Part shown: positions 25,719 through 36,078 of the stretch, one piece after another | Layout of the letters: the number at the start of each line of letters is the position of its first letter | Position numbering within the stretch: the stretch's first letter is position 1 | Assembly (NCBI RefSeq): GCF_030816235.1 | Contig: NZ_JAUSXT010000001.1 | Span: 1,240,001-1,304,000, forward strand | Length of the DNA stretch: 64,000 nt | Direction: 5' to 3' | Origin: Microbacterium sp. W4I4 | GTDB taxonomy: Bacteria > Actinomycetota > Actinomycetes > Actinomycetales > Microbacteriaceae | The notes under the pieces: model-generated | What the model was told of the DNA's origin: nothing | Seen by the model: the letters and a program-made list of their open reading frames with translations, nothing else | Databases searched by the model: none | Made by a program: the position numbers and the translations under genes

Positions 25719-27590
25719 TCAGCGCGCGGCGTTGAGCCGGTAGCGCAGTGCGTCGAGTTCGCTGCGCAGGGCCGCGGGCAGCTTGGCGCCGAAGATCTCG
25801 TAGAACTCCTCCGTCGCATCCGCCTCGCCCAGCCAGGCCTCCACGTCCACGTCGAAGAGCTCGTCGAGGTCGGCATCAGTGATGTCCAGGCCCTCGAGAT
25901 TGAGGTCCTCACGCCGAGGCAACCGGCCGATCGGGCTGTCGACGGCGCCGACCTCGCCCGAGATGCGGCGGATGATCCAGTCGATGACACGCGAGTTGTC
26001 GCCGAAGCCGGGCCACAGGAAGCGGCCGTCCTCACCGCGACGGAACCAGTTGACCTGGAAGATGCGCGGTGCACGGTCGAAGCGCAGGGTGCGACCGACC
26101 TTCAGCCAGTGCCCGAAGTAGTCGCCCATGTTGTAGCCGCAGAACGGGAGCATCGCGAACGGGTCGCGACGCAGCTCGCCGACGGTGCCCTCTGCGGCAG
26201 CGGTGCGCTCGGACGAGATGGTCGAGCCGAGGAACACGCCGTGCGTCCAGTCGGTCGCCTCCACGACCAGCGGCACGTTGCTCGCGCGGCGACCGCCGAA
26301 GAGGATGACGTCCAGCGGAACGCCCTCCGGATCCTCCCAGTCATCGGAGATCTGAGGGCACTGCGCGGCAGACACCGTGAAGCGCGAGTTGGGGTGCGCA
26401 GCGGGGCGACCCGACTCCGGCGTCCAGGGCTTGCCCTCCCAGTCGATGAGGTTCGCCGGCGGAGTGTCGGTCAGGCCCTCCCACCACACGTCGCCGTCGG
26501 GGCGCAGCGCGACGTTCGTGAAGATCGTGTTGCCCCACAGCGTCTCGACCGCGGTCACGTTGGTGGACTCGCCGGTACCCGGAGCCACGCCGAAGAAGCC
26601 CGCCTCGGGGTTCATCGCGTACATCCGACCGTCCTCGCCGGGACGGATCCACACGATGTCGTCGCCGAGCGTGTCGACCTTCCAGCCCGGGATGGTCGGA
26701 CGCAGCATGGCCAGGTTGGTCTTTCCGCAGGCGGAGGGGAACGCCGCGGCCACGTGGTGAGCCTTGCCGTTCGGGTCGGTGACGCGGATGAGCAGCATGT
26801 GCTCGGCGAGCCAGCCCTCATCGCGGGCGATCACCGAGGCGATGCGCAGCGCGAAGCACTTCTTGGCGAGGATCGCGTTCCCGCCGTAGCCGGAGCCGTA
26901 GGAGTACACCTCGAGGGTCTCCGGGAAGTGCACGATGTACTTGTCGTCGTTGCACGGCCATTCGACATCGGCCTGCCCGGCTCCGAGCGGGGCGCCGACC
27001 GAGTGCACGGTCCTGACCCAGGGTGCGCCCTCGGCGATGCGGCGGGTCACCGCGTCTCCGACGCGGGTCATGATGTTGATGGATGCCACGGCGTAGGCGC
27101 TGTCGGTGATCTGGACGCCGATGTGCGAGAGCTTGCCGCCGATGGGGCCCATCGAGAACGGGATGACGTACATGGTGCGACCGCGCATCGAGCCTTCGAA
27201 GATGCGGTCCATGGTCGCGTGCATCTCGACCGGGTCGGCCCAGTTGTTGGTGGGGCCGGCGTCCTCCTCGCGCTCGGAGGCGATGAAGGTGCGCGCCTCG
27301 GTGCGGGCGACGTCACTGGGGTGCGAGCGCGCGAGGTACGAGCCGGGACGCCATTCGGGGTTCAGCTTGATGATCTTGCCCTCGTCGACGAGTTCGCGCA
27401 GGATCATGTCGTTCTCGGCGCGGGATCCGTCGATCCAGTGGATGCGAGCGGGCTGCGTGAGTGCGGCGATGCCGTCGACCCATTCGCGCAGCCCGGCCAT
27501 CGCCGGGGTGTCGTACGCCGGCACCGCACCGTAGCTGCGCACCGGCGCGACGGACGGGATGCGGGGGGCGTATGTCTCGACCATGGCCAT
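25719..27590 (-). CDS. pckG: Phosphoenolpyruvate carboxykinase (GTP)
   Basis: PckG converts oxaloacetate and GTP to phosphoenolpyruvate, CO2 and GDP, the entry to gluconeogenesis. At 623 residues it has the family length. Visible motifs are the kinase loop [14 protein letters not shown], the Mg/Mn and nucleotide region [20 protein letters not shown], the substrate site [19 protein letters not shown] and [22 protein letters not shown] 27590 has AGGAG six bases upstream, better than the second ATG two codons later. It is transcribed away from a RamB-like regulator gene across a 109-base gap. RamB-type proteins control acetate and gluconeogenic genes in corynebacteria, so control of pckG by its neighbour is likely but inferred. 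Confidence 0.95.
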   Translation of the reverse strand: MAMVETYAPRIPSVAPVRSYGAVPAYDTPAMAGLREWVDGIAALTQPARIHWIDGSRAENDMILRELVDEGKIIKLNPEWRPGSYLARSHPSDVARTEARTFIASEREEDAGPTNNWADPVEMHATMDRIFEGSMRGRTMYVIPFSMGPIGGKLSHIGVQITDSAYAVASINIMTRVGDAVTRRIAEGAPWVRTVHSVGAPLGAGQADVEWPCNDDKYIVHFPETLEVYSYGSGYGGNAILAKKCFALRIASVIARDEGWLAEHMLLIRVTDPNGKAHHVAAAFPSACGKTNLAMLRPTIPGWKVDTLGDDIVWIRPGEDGRMYAMNPEAGFFGVAPGTGESTNVTAVETLWGNTIFTNVALRPDGDVWWEGLTDTPPANLIDWEGKPWTPESGRPAAHPNSRFTVSAAQCPQISDDWEDPEGVPLDVILFGGRRASNVPLVVEATDWTHGVFLGSTISSERTAAAEGTVGELRRDPFAMLPFCGYNMGDYFGHWLKVGRTLRFDRAPRIFQVNWFRRGEDGRFLWPGFGDNSRVIDWIIRRISGEVGAVDSPIGRLPRREDLNLEGLDITDADLDELFDVDVEAWLGEADATEEFYEIFGAKLPAALRSELDALRYRLNAAR

Positions 27591-27664
27591 GTCTGCTCCT
27601 TTGAAGGGACTGCGTTACATCCATCTTCCGTGACCTTTTCAGGCACTTTCGGCCATAACGACAG

Positions 27665-27684
27665 GAAAGAACCTTGCTTCTTTC
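27665..27684. promoter_or_regulatory. Palindrome in the pckG / regulator intergenic region
   Basis: GAAAGAA (27665-27671) and TTCTTTC (27678-27684) form a perfect inverted repeat around CCTTGC, just upstream of the -10 of the regulator gene and within the 109-base divergent region. It is a candidate operator for that regulator, controlling itself and perhaps pckG. Confidence 0.45.
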
Positions 27685-27687
27685 GGG

Positions 27688-27693
27688 TATGCT
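27688..27693 (+). promoter_or_regulatory. -10 hexamer TATGCT (leaderless promoter)
   Basis: TATGCT ends six bases before ATG 27700. The bases AAGGA touch the start codon and are too close to act as a ribosome site. Confidence 0.5.
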
Positions 27694-27699
27694 CAAGGA

Positions 27700-29142
27700 A
27701 TGTCGACCAGTGGACTCGAACTCAGCACCCTCGGACATCGCATCCGTCACCACCGCACCTCCCAGGGCTTCACGCTCGACGAGCTGGGTGCTCAGGTCGG
27801 GATCGCCGGCTCGCAGCTGAGCCTGATCGAGAACGGCAAGCGCGAGCCGAAGCTGTCGCTGCTGCAGGCGATCGCGCTGGCCTGCGGCACGGATGTCGCC
27901 GATCTCATCTCGGGCGAGCCGCCGAACAAGCGCGCGGCGCTGGAGATCGAACTCGACCGCGCGCAGGCGAGTCCGGTGTTCCGGCAGCTCGGCATCGCGC
28001 CGGTGCGGGTCTCCAAGAGCATGAACGACGAGACCATCGAGGCCGTGCTGGGTCTGCACCGCGAGCTGCACCGCCGGGAGCGGGAGGCGATCGCGACCCC
28101 CGAAGAGGCGCGTCGCGCCAATACCGAGCTGCGGCTGACCATGCGGGCGAAGGGGAACTATCTGCCCGAGATCGAGGCGCTCGCCGAGAAGCAGCTCAAA
28201 TCGGCCGGTCACGTGTCCGGTGCGCTCACGCACCGCACTGTGAGCATCATGGCCGACAAGCTCGGCTTCGAGCTGATCTACGTCGACGACCTGCCGCACT
28301 CCACCCGATCGGTGACCGACCTGGACAACGGCCGCATCTACCTGCCGCCGGCATCGATCCCCGGCGGGCACGGCCTGCGCTCGATGGCGCTGCAGGCGAT
28401 GGCGCACCGGCTCCTCGGTCACACTCGCCCCACCGACTACGCCGACTTCCTGCAGCAGCGCCTGGAGATCAACTACTTCGCCGCGTGCTGCCTGATTCCT
28501 GAGACGGCGGGCGTGACGTTCCTGCAGCAGGCGAAGAAGGATCGCAACCTCGCGGTCGAGGACTTCCGCGACGCGTTCGGCGTGACCCACGAGGCCGCCG
28601 CGCTGCGCATGACCAATCTGATGACGCACCATCTCGACATGCGCCTGCACTTCCTGCGCGTGGACGAGAACGGCGCCATCACCCGCGTGTACGAGAACGA
28701 CGACCTTCCACTGCCGATGGATGTGACCGGGTCGATCGAGGGCCAGCCGGCGTGCCGGAAGTTCTCGGCGCGGGCGGCGTTCGAGCAGCGCAATCGCACC
28801 ACGGAGCACTACCAGTACACCGACACCCCGTCGGGCACGTTCTGGTGCGCGACGCAGACGGGGTCGGCGGGTGACGGCGGATTCTCGATCACGGTCGGCG
28901 TGCCCTTCGACGATGCCCGGTGGTGGCGGGGTCGCGAGACCTCGCACAGGGCGCAGTCGAGCTGCCCCGACGAGGCGTGCTGCCGCAGGGCATCCGCGCA
29001 GGTCTCACAGCGCTGGGAGGGGCGCGCCTGGCCGAGCGCACGCGTGCACACGCACATGTTCTCGCCGCTCCCCCGCGGCGCGTTCCCCGGCGTCGACGAC
29101 AGCGAGGTCTACGCGTTCCTCGACCGGCACGCCGGCGAGTAG
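27700..29142 (+). CDS. XRE-family regulator with ImmA/IrrE-like and short-chain acyl-CoA regulator domains (RamB-like)
   Basis: A 480-residue regulator. Residues 10-65 are an XRE helix-turn-helix (IRHHRTSQGFTLDELGAQVG, SQLSLIENGKREPKLSLL). The middle is an IrrE/ImmA-like fold with MALQAMAHRLLGHTRPTDYA where peptidase members have HExxH; the Glu is missing, so it is probably not a protease. The C-terminus has a Cys-rich segment (SSCPDEACCRRA) and TMF-type ending, as in RamB-like proteins thought to sense acyl-CoA or related metabolites. It is divergent from pckG, which suggests control of gluconeogenesis. The 3' end meets the thioesterase gene tail to tail with nine bases between. Confidence 0.85.
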   Translation: MSTSGLELSTLGHRIRHHRTSQGFTLDELGAQVGIAGSQLSLIENGKREPKLSLLQAIALACGTDVADLISGEPPNKRAALEIELDRAQASPVFRQLGIAPVRVSKSMNDETIEAVLGLHRELHRREREAIATPEEARRANTELRLTMRAKGNYLPEIEALAEKQLKSAGHVSGALTHRTVSIMADKLGFELIYVDDLPHSTRSVTDLDNGRIYLPPASIPGGHGLRSMALQAMAHRLLGHTRPTDYADFLQQRLEINYFAACCLIPETAGVTFLQQAKKDRNLAVEDFRDAFGVTHEAAALRMTNLMTHHLDMRLHFLRVDENGAITRVYENDDLPLPMDVTGSIEGQPACRKFSARAAFEQRNRTTEHYQYTDTPSGTFWCATQTGSAGDGGFSITVGVPFDDARWWRGRETSHRAQSSCPDEACCRRASAQVSQRWEGRAWPSARVHTHMFSPLPRGAFPGVDDSEVYAFLDRHAGE

Positions 29143-29151
29143 CATCCGGCG

Positions 29152-29940
29152 TCAGCGCGGGCGGACGGTCAGCGTCTGGGATGACGTGCCCAGCGGACCG
29201 GATTCGTCACTGAGCACCGACTCCGTCAGGCCGACGCCGTCAGCACCGAACGACACCGACGTGTCGAGGCCGAACCAGTCGCCGGTCGGCTCGCGGACGA
29301 GGCTCGCGGTGAGGTCGACGTTCGGGTAGAGCGCTTCCTCGGGGGCGACGCGAGTGGCGATGCCGTTGGCGAAGTCGACCATTCCCAGCATCCGCGCGCG
29401 GGAGGAGACGGGCTCGTCCGCGAGGAGCGGATGCTGCGGCCGGATCCATGCTCGTGAACGCCCGACGTCGACGGCCTCCTGCCGCGCGTCGATCGAGCGG
29501 ATGGCACCGCCGGGCCAGACCTCGCTCGGCGACCACTCCGACAACGAGCCGCGTTCCGGCATGGTCGGCAGCGGGATGCCGGAGATCGCGGCGGTGTCGT
29601 GGGCCTGCAGCATCCACGCGCGCAGGGTGACGGCGGCTCGCCCAGCGTGACTCAGGGTGACTTCGACGAGCTCGATCGTCCGTCCGGGGCGCACGATGCG
29701 CGGCGCGGACACATCGAATGCCTCCATCGGGATGACGCCGAGGATGTCGTAGTTCGCCCGCGACAGCGCGAGCGGCAGGTCCGGACGCCGGGCCGCGTGG
29801 TCCTGTTCGACGACGTGGGCGAGCAGTCCGAGCACGGGCGCTATGTGCTGCTCGTCGGGGTTCCAGGCGCCGCCGACGTGCTCGGTGGGCTCGAAGGAGT
29901 TCTCGGACAGACGCAGGAAGTAACTCGACACGTCTCCCAT
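29152..29940 (-). CDS. Acyl-CoA thioesterase-like protein (double hot-dog)
   Basis: A 262-residue protein like the TesB-type 'thioesterase family protein' group: N-terminal FLRLSENSFEPTEHVGGAWN, the hot-dog core LSRANYDILGVIPMEAFDVS and PRIVRPGRTIELVEVTLSHA, a second half with MLGMVDFANGIATRVAPEEA and C-terminal GPLGTSSQTLTVRP. Members hydrolyse acyl-CoA, but the substrate is unknown. No Shine-Dalgarno precedes ATG 29940. It may share transcription with the winged-helix gene upstream (gap of 41 bases). Confidence 0.75.
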   Translation of the reverse strand: MGDVSSYFLRLSENSFEPTEHVGGAWNPDEQHIAPVLGLLAHVVEQDHAARRPDLPLALSRANYDILGVIPMEAFDVSAPRIVRPGRTIELVEVTLSHAGRAAVTLRAWMLQAHDTAAISGIPLPTMPERGSLSEWSPSEVWPGGAIRSIDARQEAVDVGRSRAWIRPQHPLLADEPVSSRARMLGMVDFANGIATRVAPEEALYPNVDLTASLVREPTGDWFGLDTSVSFGADGVGLTESVLSDESGPLGTSSQTLTVRPR

Positions 29941-29981
29941 TCTGCCCGGCCGGCCATTGCCGGCGCGGCGCGCACCCCGGT

Positions 29982-31031
29982 TCAGGCCGCGACGAAGTCG
30001 GCGAAGCGCGCCAGCGCGGATGCTGCGGCGGCCGGATCGTGCCCGTCGCCGAACAGTTCGGGAGGCTCATGGCGGGTGGCATCCGCATGCGCCCAGGTGC
30101 CGACCACGCGACCGCGATCGATCAGCGTCGGGCGCACCATGCCGTTCTTACCCGGCCCCACCGCGGCAAGGTGCTCCGGCGCGCAGACCGTCGTGCGATC
30201 GGCATATGAGATGTAGTACTCGTCGAAGGCGGGCAGCGCGAAGGCATCCGCCGCCTTCGGCGACCGACGAGGTGCAGTGAGCGCGGCGAACAGCCCGTCC
30301 TCGAGCTCTGTCACGCGGTCCCGGGCGCGTTCGGCGGTCTCGCGGGCGGAGCCGAGTGTCAGGCCCGACCACCAGGCGAAGTCCGCGACTCCGGCGGGCC
30401 CGTGCCCGTCGATGTAGCGCACGAACAGCTCGGCGAGCGGGTCGGCGGGAGCATCCGACTCCCGGATCCAGTCCTCGACGAGCACGAACCTCTGCTCTCG
30501 CGCGATTCCCCGCGCGACAGGCTCGATCGGCCCCTGGCAGATCTCGCCCGCGATCGTGAGCGCGAACAGCAGGTGGATGCCGCGCTGACCGCGCGGATCG
30601 ATGTCGGCCCCTTCGAGCAGCGCGAACGCCTCGGCCCTGGTGCAGCCGCCGTCGCGGAGCACGGGCCGCAGCACACGAGAGGCCGTCGACAGCATCCGCT
30701 CGTCGACGCCGAGATCGCGATGCCTGCCTGCCGCCTGCTGGCGCTGCCGGCCGGATGTCACCGAAAGCACCCAAGCGAGATCCCGGGCGGGGATGATGTG
30801 CAGCGTGCCGCGCATGGTCCAGGCCCGCACCAGGTCACCGCGGGCGAAGGCCGCATCGACTCGCGAGAGAGCAGGTGCACCGCGAGTTCGCGCACCGAGC
30901 GCCCACCGTCCGGCCAGCAGATCCTGGCTCTGCACGGCGAGCATGTGCCGCGCCGCATCCGTCACCGTCGCTGCGGGCGCCGTGAGCCGGTGCGAGCGGA
31001 GTCGACGGTCCAGAAGGGCGCGAGGCGTCAT
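29982..31031 (-). CDS. Winged-helix DNA-binding protein (AlkZ/YcaQ-like superfamily)
   Basis: A 349-residue member of the HTH_42 superfamily. Typical stretches are HMLAVQSQDLLAGRWALGAR, WTMRGTLHIIPARDLAWVL, FVRYIDGHGPAGVADFAWWS and FDEYYISYADRT. Some members (AlkZ, YcaQ) are DNA glycosylases that unhook crosslinks; their QxQ or QxD catalytic motif aligns with VQSQD here, so glycosylase activity is possible. Most actinobacterial homologues are untested. CATGAT ends six bases before the start, a leaderless arrangement. Confidence 0.75.
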   Translation of the reverse strand: MTPRALLDRRLRSHRLTAPAATVTDAARHMLAVQSQDLLAGRWALGARTRGAPALSRVDAAFARGDLVRAWTMRGTLHIIPARDLAWVLSVTSGRQRQQAAGRHRDLGVDERMLSTASRVLRPVLRDGGCTRAEAFALLEGADIDPRGQRGIHLLFALTIAGEICQGPIEPVARGIAREQRFVLVEDWIRESDAPADPLAELFVRYIDGHGPAGVADFAWWSGLTLGSARETAERARDRVTELEDGLFAALTAPRRSPKAADAFALPAFDEYYISYADRTTVCAPEHLAAVGPGKNGMVRPTLIDRGRVVGTWAHADATRHEPPELFGDGHDPAAAASALARFADFVAA

Positions 31032-31080
31032 GCGTCCATCATGACTGCGACCATCGACATCCGCCGGTCAATCGGCTCAG

Positions 31081-31196
31081 GCGGATGGAAAACGTCGGCC
31101 TGAGGCACGCCGAACCGGCACTTTTCATCCGCGCCCCGTGTGAGCGGATGGAGAACGTCGGCCCAGCGCACCGGGAACCAGCGGTTTCCATCCGGG
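31081..31196. repeat. Two tandem palindromic units (REP-like)
   Basis: Two units of about 52 bases start at 31081 and 31144. Each begins GCGGATGG(A/AG)AACGTCGGCC, 19 of 20 bases alike, and ends with the reverse complement (TTTTCATCCGC at 31122-31132; GTTTCCATCC at 31184-31193). Each can thus fold into a hairpin. They lie between the start of the winged-helix gene and the end of gapB, in a gap of 215 bases with no gene. Confidence 0.6.
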
Positions 31197-31215
31197 GCGG
31201 GAGGGCGGACGGCAT

Positions 31216-31246
31216 CGGGCGGTTCAGGTGCGCAGCGTCGGGCGGT

Positions 31247-31261
<15 letters not shown>
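31216..31261. repeat. 23-bp tandem duplication over the gapB stop codon
   Basis: CGGGCGGTTCAGGTGCGCAG and three more bases (31216-31238) are repeated with one mismatch at 31239-31261. The second copy contains the last codons and stop of gapB, so the first is a duplicated tail just outside the gene. Confidence 0.75.
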
Positions 31262-32695
<1,434 letters not shown>

Positions 32696-32856
32696 GTGCG
32701 TCCTTGCAGGCGTGGTCGAGCGCCGCCGGGTGACGGAGCTCGCGGGAGGGTCGGCGATCTGCCGTCACCAGGCTAATCTCGCCGCGCGCGCCGACCCGTG
32801 CACTTCCGGGTGCAAGATCATCGCGAGTATGAGGGGAACGAGGAGATTCCGGGTTC

Positions 32857-33996
32857 TTAACCGGTCTCCGCGCGCACATCCTCCGGCGTGCGGGTGGCCG
32901 AGGCATCCGTCTCCGCCTGCTGGGCCGCCACGCTCGCGGTGCGCAGGAACACGATGATCCAGCTGAAGATCAGCACGGCCACGATCAGCTCGACGGCGGT
33001 GAGGTTGTAGTAGCCGGTCACGAAGAACACCCCGAGCAGCGCGATCACTCCGACATAGACGTAGCCCAGGCCGAGGAACACCCGTGGCAGGGTCGGCAGC
33101 AGCCATGGCAGGGCGCAGATCAGGGCGGCGTAGATGACCGCCATGCCGGTCGCGACGGTGTTGTGCACCAGGAAGAAGAGGTTCACCGGGAACAGTCCGA
33201 CGGCGGCGAGGAACACGCCGACCAGGATGAGTCCGATGCGCATGAGTCTGCGCCCGCGGCGCTGCGCATGGCTTGCGACCGGCAGCCCTGCGGTCGCATA
33301 GCGCGCGATGGTCGTGACGATGATCCCGGCGATGACCAGCGTGGTGTTGAACGCTGGCGCGGCGCTGTTGGTGGTCTGGCCGAGCGCGGACAGGTTGTCG
33401 TGCCACCACTGCGGATCGCTGGAGCCCAGCATCGCCGCGAAGGCGCCGACGACGAGGAAGATCGACAGATCCATCGACAGCGACATCGGGGAGAGCCGCG
33501 CGGCCCCGAGGAAAGCGATGTAGGCGGTCAACGCGAAGGCGACTCCTACCAGCACCGCTCCCGGAAAGGAGAACACCGGGGCCCCGACGAAGCTCAGCTC
33601 GAGCAGCACGGCGATACCGCTCCATCCCAGCAGCGCGATCGACGCGTAGGCCCCGCCGATCGCGACCAGGTCGAACCACCGCAGTCGGTCCTCGGGATCG
33701 AGGAATCCGTCGCGGGCCAGGCTCCCCGAGCCCGGGCCCGGCCGCACGGCGATGCGTCCGAGCGCGAACGCGATCACCGCGACGATCGCTCCCCCGAAGG
33801 CCGCGTACCATCCGATGGATCCCGGTCCGGTGATCGCCAGGTGGGCGCCGCCGAAGATCACCCAGGAGACCAGGAATCCGATCACGAGGATGACACCGCC
33901 GACGAGCAGGGCGATCGTCTCCAGCGTCTGCATCGTGCGGGCAGGGCGGCTCAACACGTCCCGCACTCGGGCAATGAGCTCACTCACCTGTGGCAT
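32857..33996 (-). CDS. DUF998-like multi-pass membrane protein
   Basis: About 379 residues with ten or so hydrophobic segments, for example LVGGVILVIGFLVSWVIFGG, SIALLGWSGIAVLLELSFVG, LIRIGLILVGVFLAAVGLFP-like and ALLGVFFVTGYYNLTAVELI. The pattern FLLVHNTVATG/FPVN... with a His in VNLFFLVHNTVATGMAVIYA is like DUF998 proteins, a family without known function. The short charged N-terminus and the C-terminal tail (EDVRAETG) are cytosolic. I place the start at ATG 33996 behind GGAG; GTG 33987 is also possible. The longer open frame upstream runs into the promoter of the divergent phosphatase. Confidence 0.7.
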   Translation of the reverse strand: MPQVSELIARVRDVLSRPARTMQTLETIALLVGGVILVIGFLVSWVIFGGAHLAITGPGSIGWYAAFGGAIVAVIAFALGRIAVRPGPGSGSLARDGFLDPEDRLRWFDLVAIGGAYASIALLGWSGIAVLLELSFVGAPVFSFPGAVLVGVAFALTAYIAFLGAARLSPMSLSMDLSIFLVVGAFAAMLGSSDPQWWHDNLSALGQTTNSAAPAFNTTLVIAGIIVTTIARYATAGLPVASHAQRRGRRLMRIGLILVGVFLAAVGLFPVNLFFLVHNTVATGMAVIYAALICALPWLLPTLPRVFLGLGYVYVGVIALLGVFFVTGYYNLTAVELIVAVLIFSWIIVFLRTASVAAQQAETDASATRTPEDVRAETG

Positions 33997-34078
33997 CCGC
34001 TCCAGCCGAACTGATCGGCTGCCTCCGGGGAAAACCTTAGGGCACGGCCCCGATGGTCTCAGCTCGCAGGACGCCGGA

Positions 34079-34084
34079 TAGCCT
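34079..34084 (+). promoter_or_regulatory. -10 hexamer TAGCCT (leaderless promoter)
   Basis: TAGCCT ends six bases before ATG 34091 with no ribosome site between. Confidence 0.45.
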
Positions 34085-34090
34085 GGAACC

Positions 34091-34741
34091 ATGACCCAGA
34101 GCATCCTCACCCGTGCCGTGCTTCTCGACATGGACGGCACCCTCGTCGACTCCACGGCGGTCGTCGAGCGGCTGTGGCTCGCGTGGGCCGAGCCGCACGG
34201 GCTGGACCCGCAGCGGGTGCTGGAGGTCGTGCACGGTCGTCAGGGCCATCAGAGCATGGCGATCCTGCTTCCCGAGCGCGATCATGCGATCAACCTGGTC
34301 GAGAATCAGGAGATGCTCGACCGGGAGAGCGCCGATGTCGAGGGCGTCGTCGCGATCGGCGGAGCGCAGCAACTGCTGACGTCGCTGGCGCAGCATCCGC
34401 ACGCCATCGTCACCTCCGCGGACGTCGCGCTCATGACCGCGAGGATGGATGCTGCCGGGCTCGCCATCCCCGAACTGGCGATCACCGCCGAGAGCGTCAG
34501 CGCCTCGAAACCGCATCCCGAGGGCTTCCTCAAGGGCGCCGCGCTGCTCGGTGTCGAACCCGCCGACTGCGTCGTGTTCGAGGACTCCCCTGCCGGCATT
34601 CAGGCGGGGCTCGCCGCCGGGATGATCGTGATCGGCGTGGGACCGCACGCCGCGGCGAACAACCCGACCTATGCGGTAGCGGACCTGACCGACATCACGA
34701 TCATCGAGCGCGAAGACGGGTTCGAGCTGACGATCGGCTGA
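34091..34741 (+). CDS. HAD-superfamily phosphatase (subfamily IA, beta-phosphoglucomutase/glycerol-phosphatase-like)
   Basis: A 216-residue HAD hydrolase with all motifs: I VLLDMDGTLVDST (Asp nucleophile near residue 13), II IVTSADVALM, III Lys in SASKPHPEGFLKGA and IV VVFEDSPAGIQAGLAAGM. The small helical cap places it with sugar phosphatases and phosphoglycolate/glycerol-phosphate phosphatases. It starts from a leaderless-type promoter, divergent from the DUF998-like gene. Confidence 0.88.
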   Translation: MTQSILTRAVLLDMDGTLVDSTAVVERLWLAWAEPHGLDPQRVLEVVHGRQGHQSMAILLPERDHAINLVENQEMLDRESADVEGVVAIGGAQQLLTSLAQHPHAIVTSADVALMTARMDAAGLAIPELAITAESVSASKPHPEGFLKGAALLGVEPADCVVFEDSPAGIQAGLAAGMIVIGVGPHAAANNPTYAVADLTDITIIEREDGFELTIG

Positions 34742-34762
34742 GCTGTGTCTTTCCGCGAGAGT

Positions 34763-34792
34763 TACTAACACTTACGGATCTATGTGTTGGTA
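34763..34792. promoter_or_regulatory. Inverted repeat in the fic promoter
   Basis: TACTAACAC (34763-34771) and GTGTTGGTA (34784-34792) pair at eight of nine positions around a 12-base spacer. The second arm touches the -10 hexamer TATCGT, so a bound protein would block transcription. Confidence 0.45.
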
Positions 34793-34796
34793 TCGT
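34791..34796 (+). promoter_or_regulatory. -10 hexamer TATCGT (leaderless promoter)
   Basis: TATCGT ends six bases before ATG 34803. It supports that ATG over the in-frame ATG at 34782. Confidence 0.45.
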
Positions 34797-34802
34797 AGGA
34801 CG

Positions 34803-36044
34803 ATGGTTGCGCCGTCTAACAGCCCACGCATCCCCGTCGAGCCAGTGTCCCACGAGACCTTCGACTGGATTCCGCGCGCGCCGCAGATGTACTCCCGCGC
34901 GGAGGTGGAGCGACAGACGGGTGCTTACCAGGCGGCCGTCACCGCACCCATCCTGGACCTGCGTCTCCAGATCTCCGGCGAAGACTCCGCCGACGTGGAG
35001 GATGCAACTCGACAGCTCATCTCGTTCGACGAACATGCGCAGCGCGTGCTGGGCGCCGACAACCCCGCGCTCGGGCCGATGACTGCGATTCTGCTTCGCA
35101 CAGAGTCCGCATCGAGCTCGCAGATCGAGCAGTTGACGACGTCAGCGAAGCAGCTCGCCCTCGCCGAGATCGATGAGGGCGACAAGGCCAACGCGCTCAT
35201 GGTGATCGGCAATGTCCGGGCCATGGAAGCCGCGCTCCGACTGTCAGCCGACGTCAGTGAAGACAGCATCCTCGCGATGCACACCGCGCTCCTCCGGCAT
35301 CAGCCCGGCTTCGAGCACGAGGCCGGGCGCTACCGCCGCGAGCAGGTGTGGATAGGGATGGGGAACGCCGGTCCTCGAACCGCCGACTTCGTCGCCCCGC
35401 ATCACGCCCGCATTCCCGAAGCGATCACTGACCTCGTCGGCTTCATCAAGCGTCAAGACCTCCCCGTGCTTGCACAAGTCGCCATCGCGCACGCCCAATT
35501 CGAGACGATCCATCCATTCGTCGACGGCAACGGCCGCACGGGCCGAGCGATTGCGCAGTCGGTCCTTCGAAACAAGGGTCTGGTCGCGTCGACCGCAGTG
35601 CCGATCTCCGCCGGACTGCTCGTCGACACCGAACGCTACTTCGCGGCGCTGACCGCGTACCGCTCAGGTGACGCCGGGCCGATCATCCGCCAATTCGCCG
35701 GAGCGAGCCGCATCGCCGCGAGCACGGGCTCTCAGCTCGTCGACGACCTCGTCGCAGAACTCGAGCGGTCACGCGCAATGATGAATGGCCTACGGTCAGA
35801 TGCCACGGCATGGAGACTACTCCCGGACTTGGTCGGACAACCCGCGGTCAACATGAGATATCTCACGGGCGCACTGGGATTCGGCGAGATGACTGCGCTT
35901 CGTGCGGTCGATTCGCTCGTCGAGCGTGGGGTGCTCGTCGAGAGCACCGGCAAGGGACGCAACCGCGTCTGGCAGCACCGCGGAATCCTCGACGTGCTCG
36001 ACGCCTATGCCGCCCGGATCCGGCGGATGTCCGCACGAGACTGA
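34803..36044 (+). CDS. Fic-family protein (adenylyltransferase type) with C-terminal winged helix
   Basis: A 413-residue Fic protein. The catalytic motif HPFVDGNGRTGR is complete (near residue 237), so AMP transfer to a protein Ser/Thr/Tyr is expected. An inhibitory-helix-like motif, SASSSQIEQL, lies N-terminal to the Fic core (class II), with Gln where Gly/Asn is usual after the Glu. Residues after about 320 form a winged helix (MRYLTGALGFGEMTALRAVD and RGVLVESTGKGRNRVWQHR), as in the group that controls its own gene. The inverted repeat over its promoter fits autoregulation. The targets are unknown. Confidence 0.9.
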   Translation: MVAPSNSPRIPVEPVSHETFDWIPRAPQMYSRAEVERQTGAYQAAVTAPILDLRLQISGEDSADVEDATRQLISFDEHAQRVLGADNPALGPMTAILLRTESASSSQIEQLTTSAKQLALAEIDEGDKANALMVIGNVRAMEAALRLSADVSEDSILAMHTALLRHQPGFEHEAGRYRREQVWIGMGNAGPRTADFVAPHHARIPEAITDLVGFIKRQDLPVLAQVAIAHAQFETIHPFVDGNGRTGRAIAQSVLRNKGLVASTAVPISAGLLVDTERYFAALTAYRSGDAGPIIRQFAGASRIAASTGSQLVDDLVAELERSRAMMNGLRSDATAWRLLPDLVGQPAVNMRYLTGALGFGEMTALRAVDSLVERGVLVESTGKGRNRVWQHRGILDVLDAYAARIRRMSARD

Positions 36045-36078
36045 CCCGATCGGAACGGATCCAGCGAGTCACCCGGCC

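Noticed and set aside
26109-28502. Plus-strand frame across pckG and the regulator (797 residues)
   Set aside because: It is antisense to pckG; composition is typical of a shadow frame.
31029-31246. Small gene in the gap between the winged-helix gene and gapB
   Set aside because: The open frames there consist of the palindromic repeat units and the gapB tail duplication.
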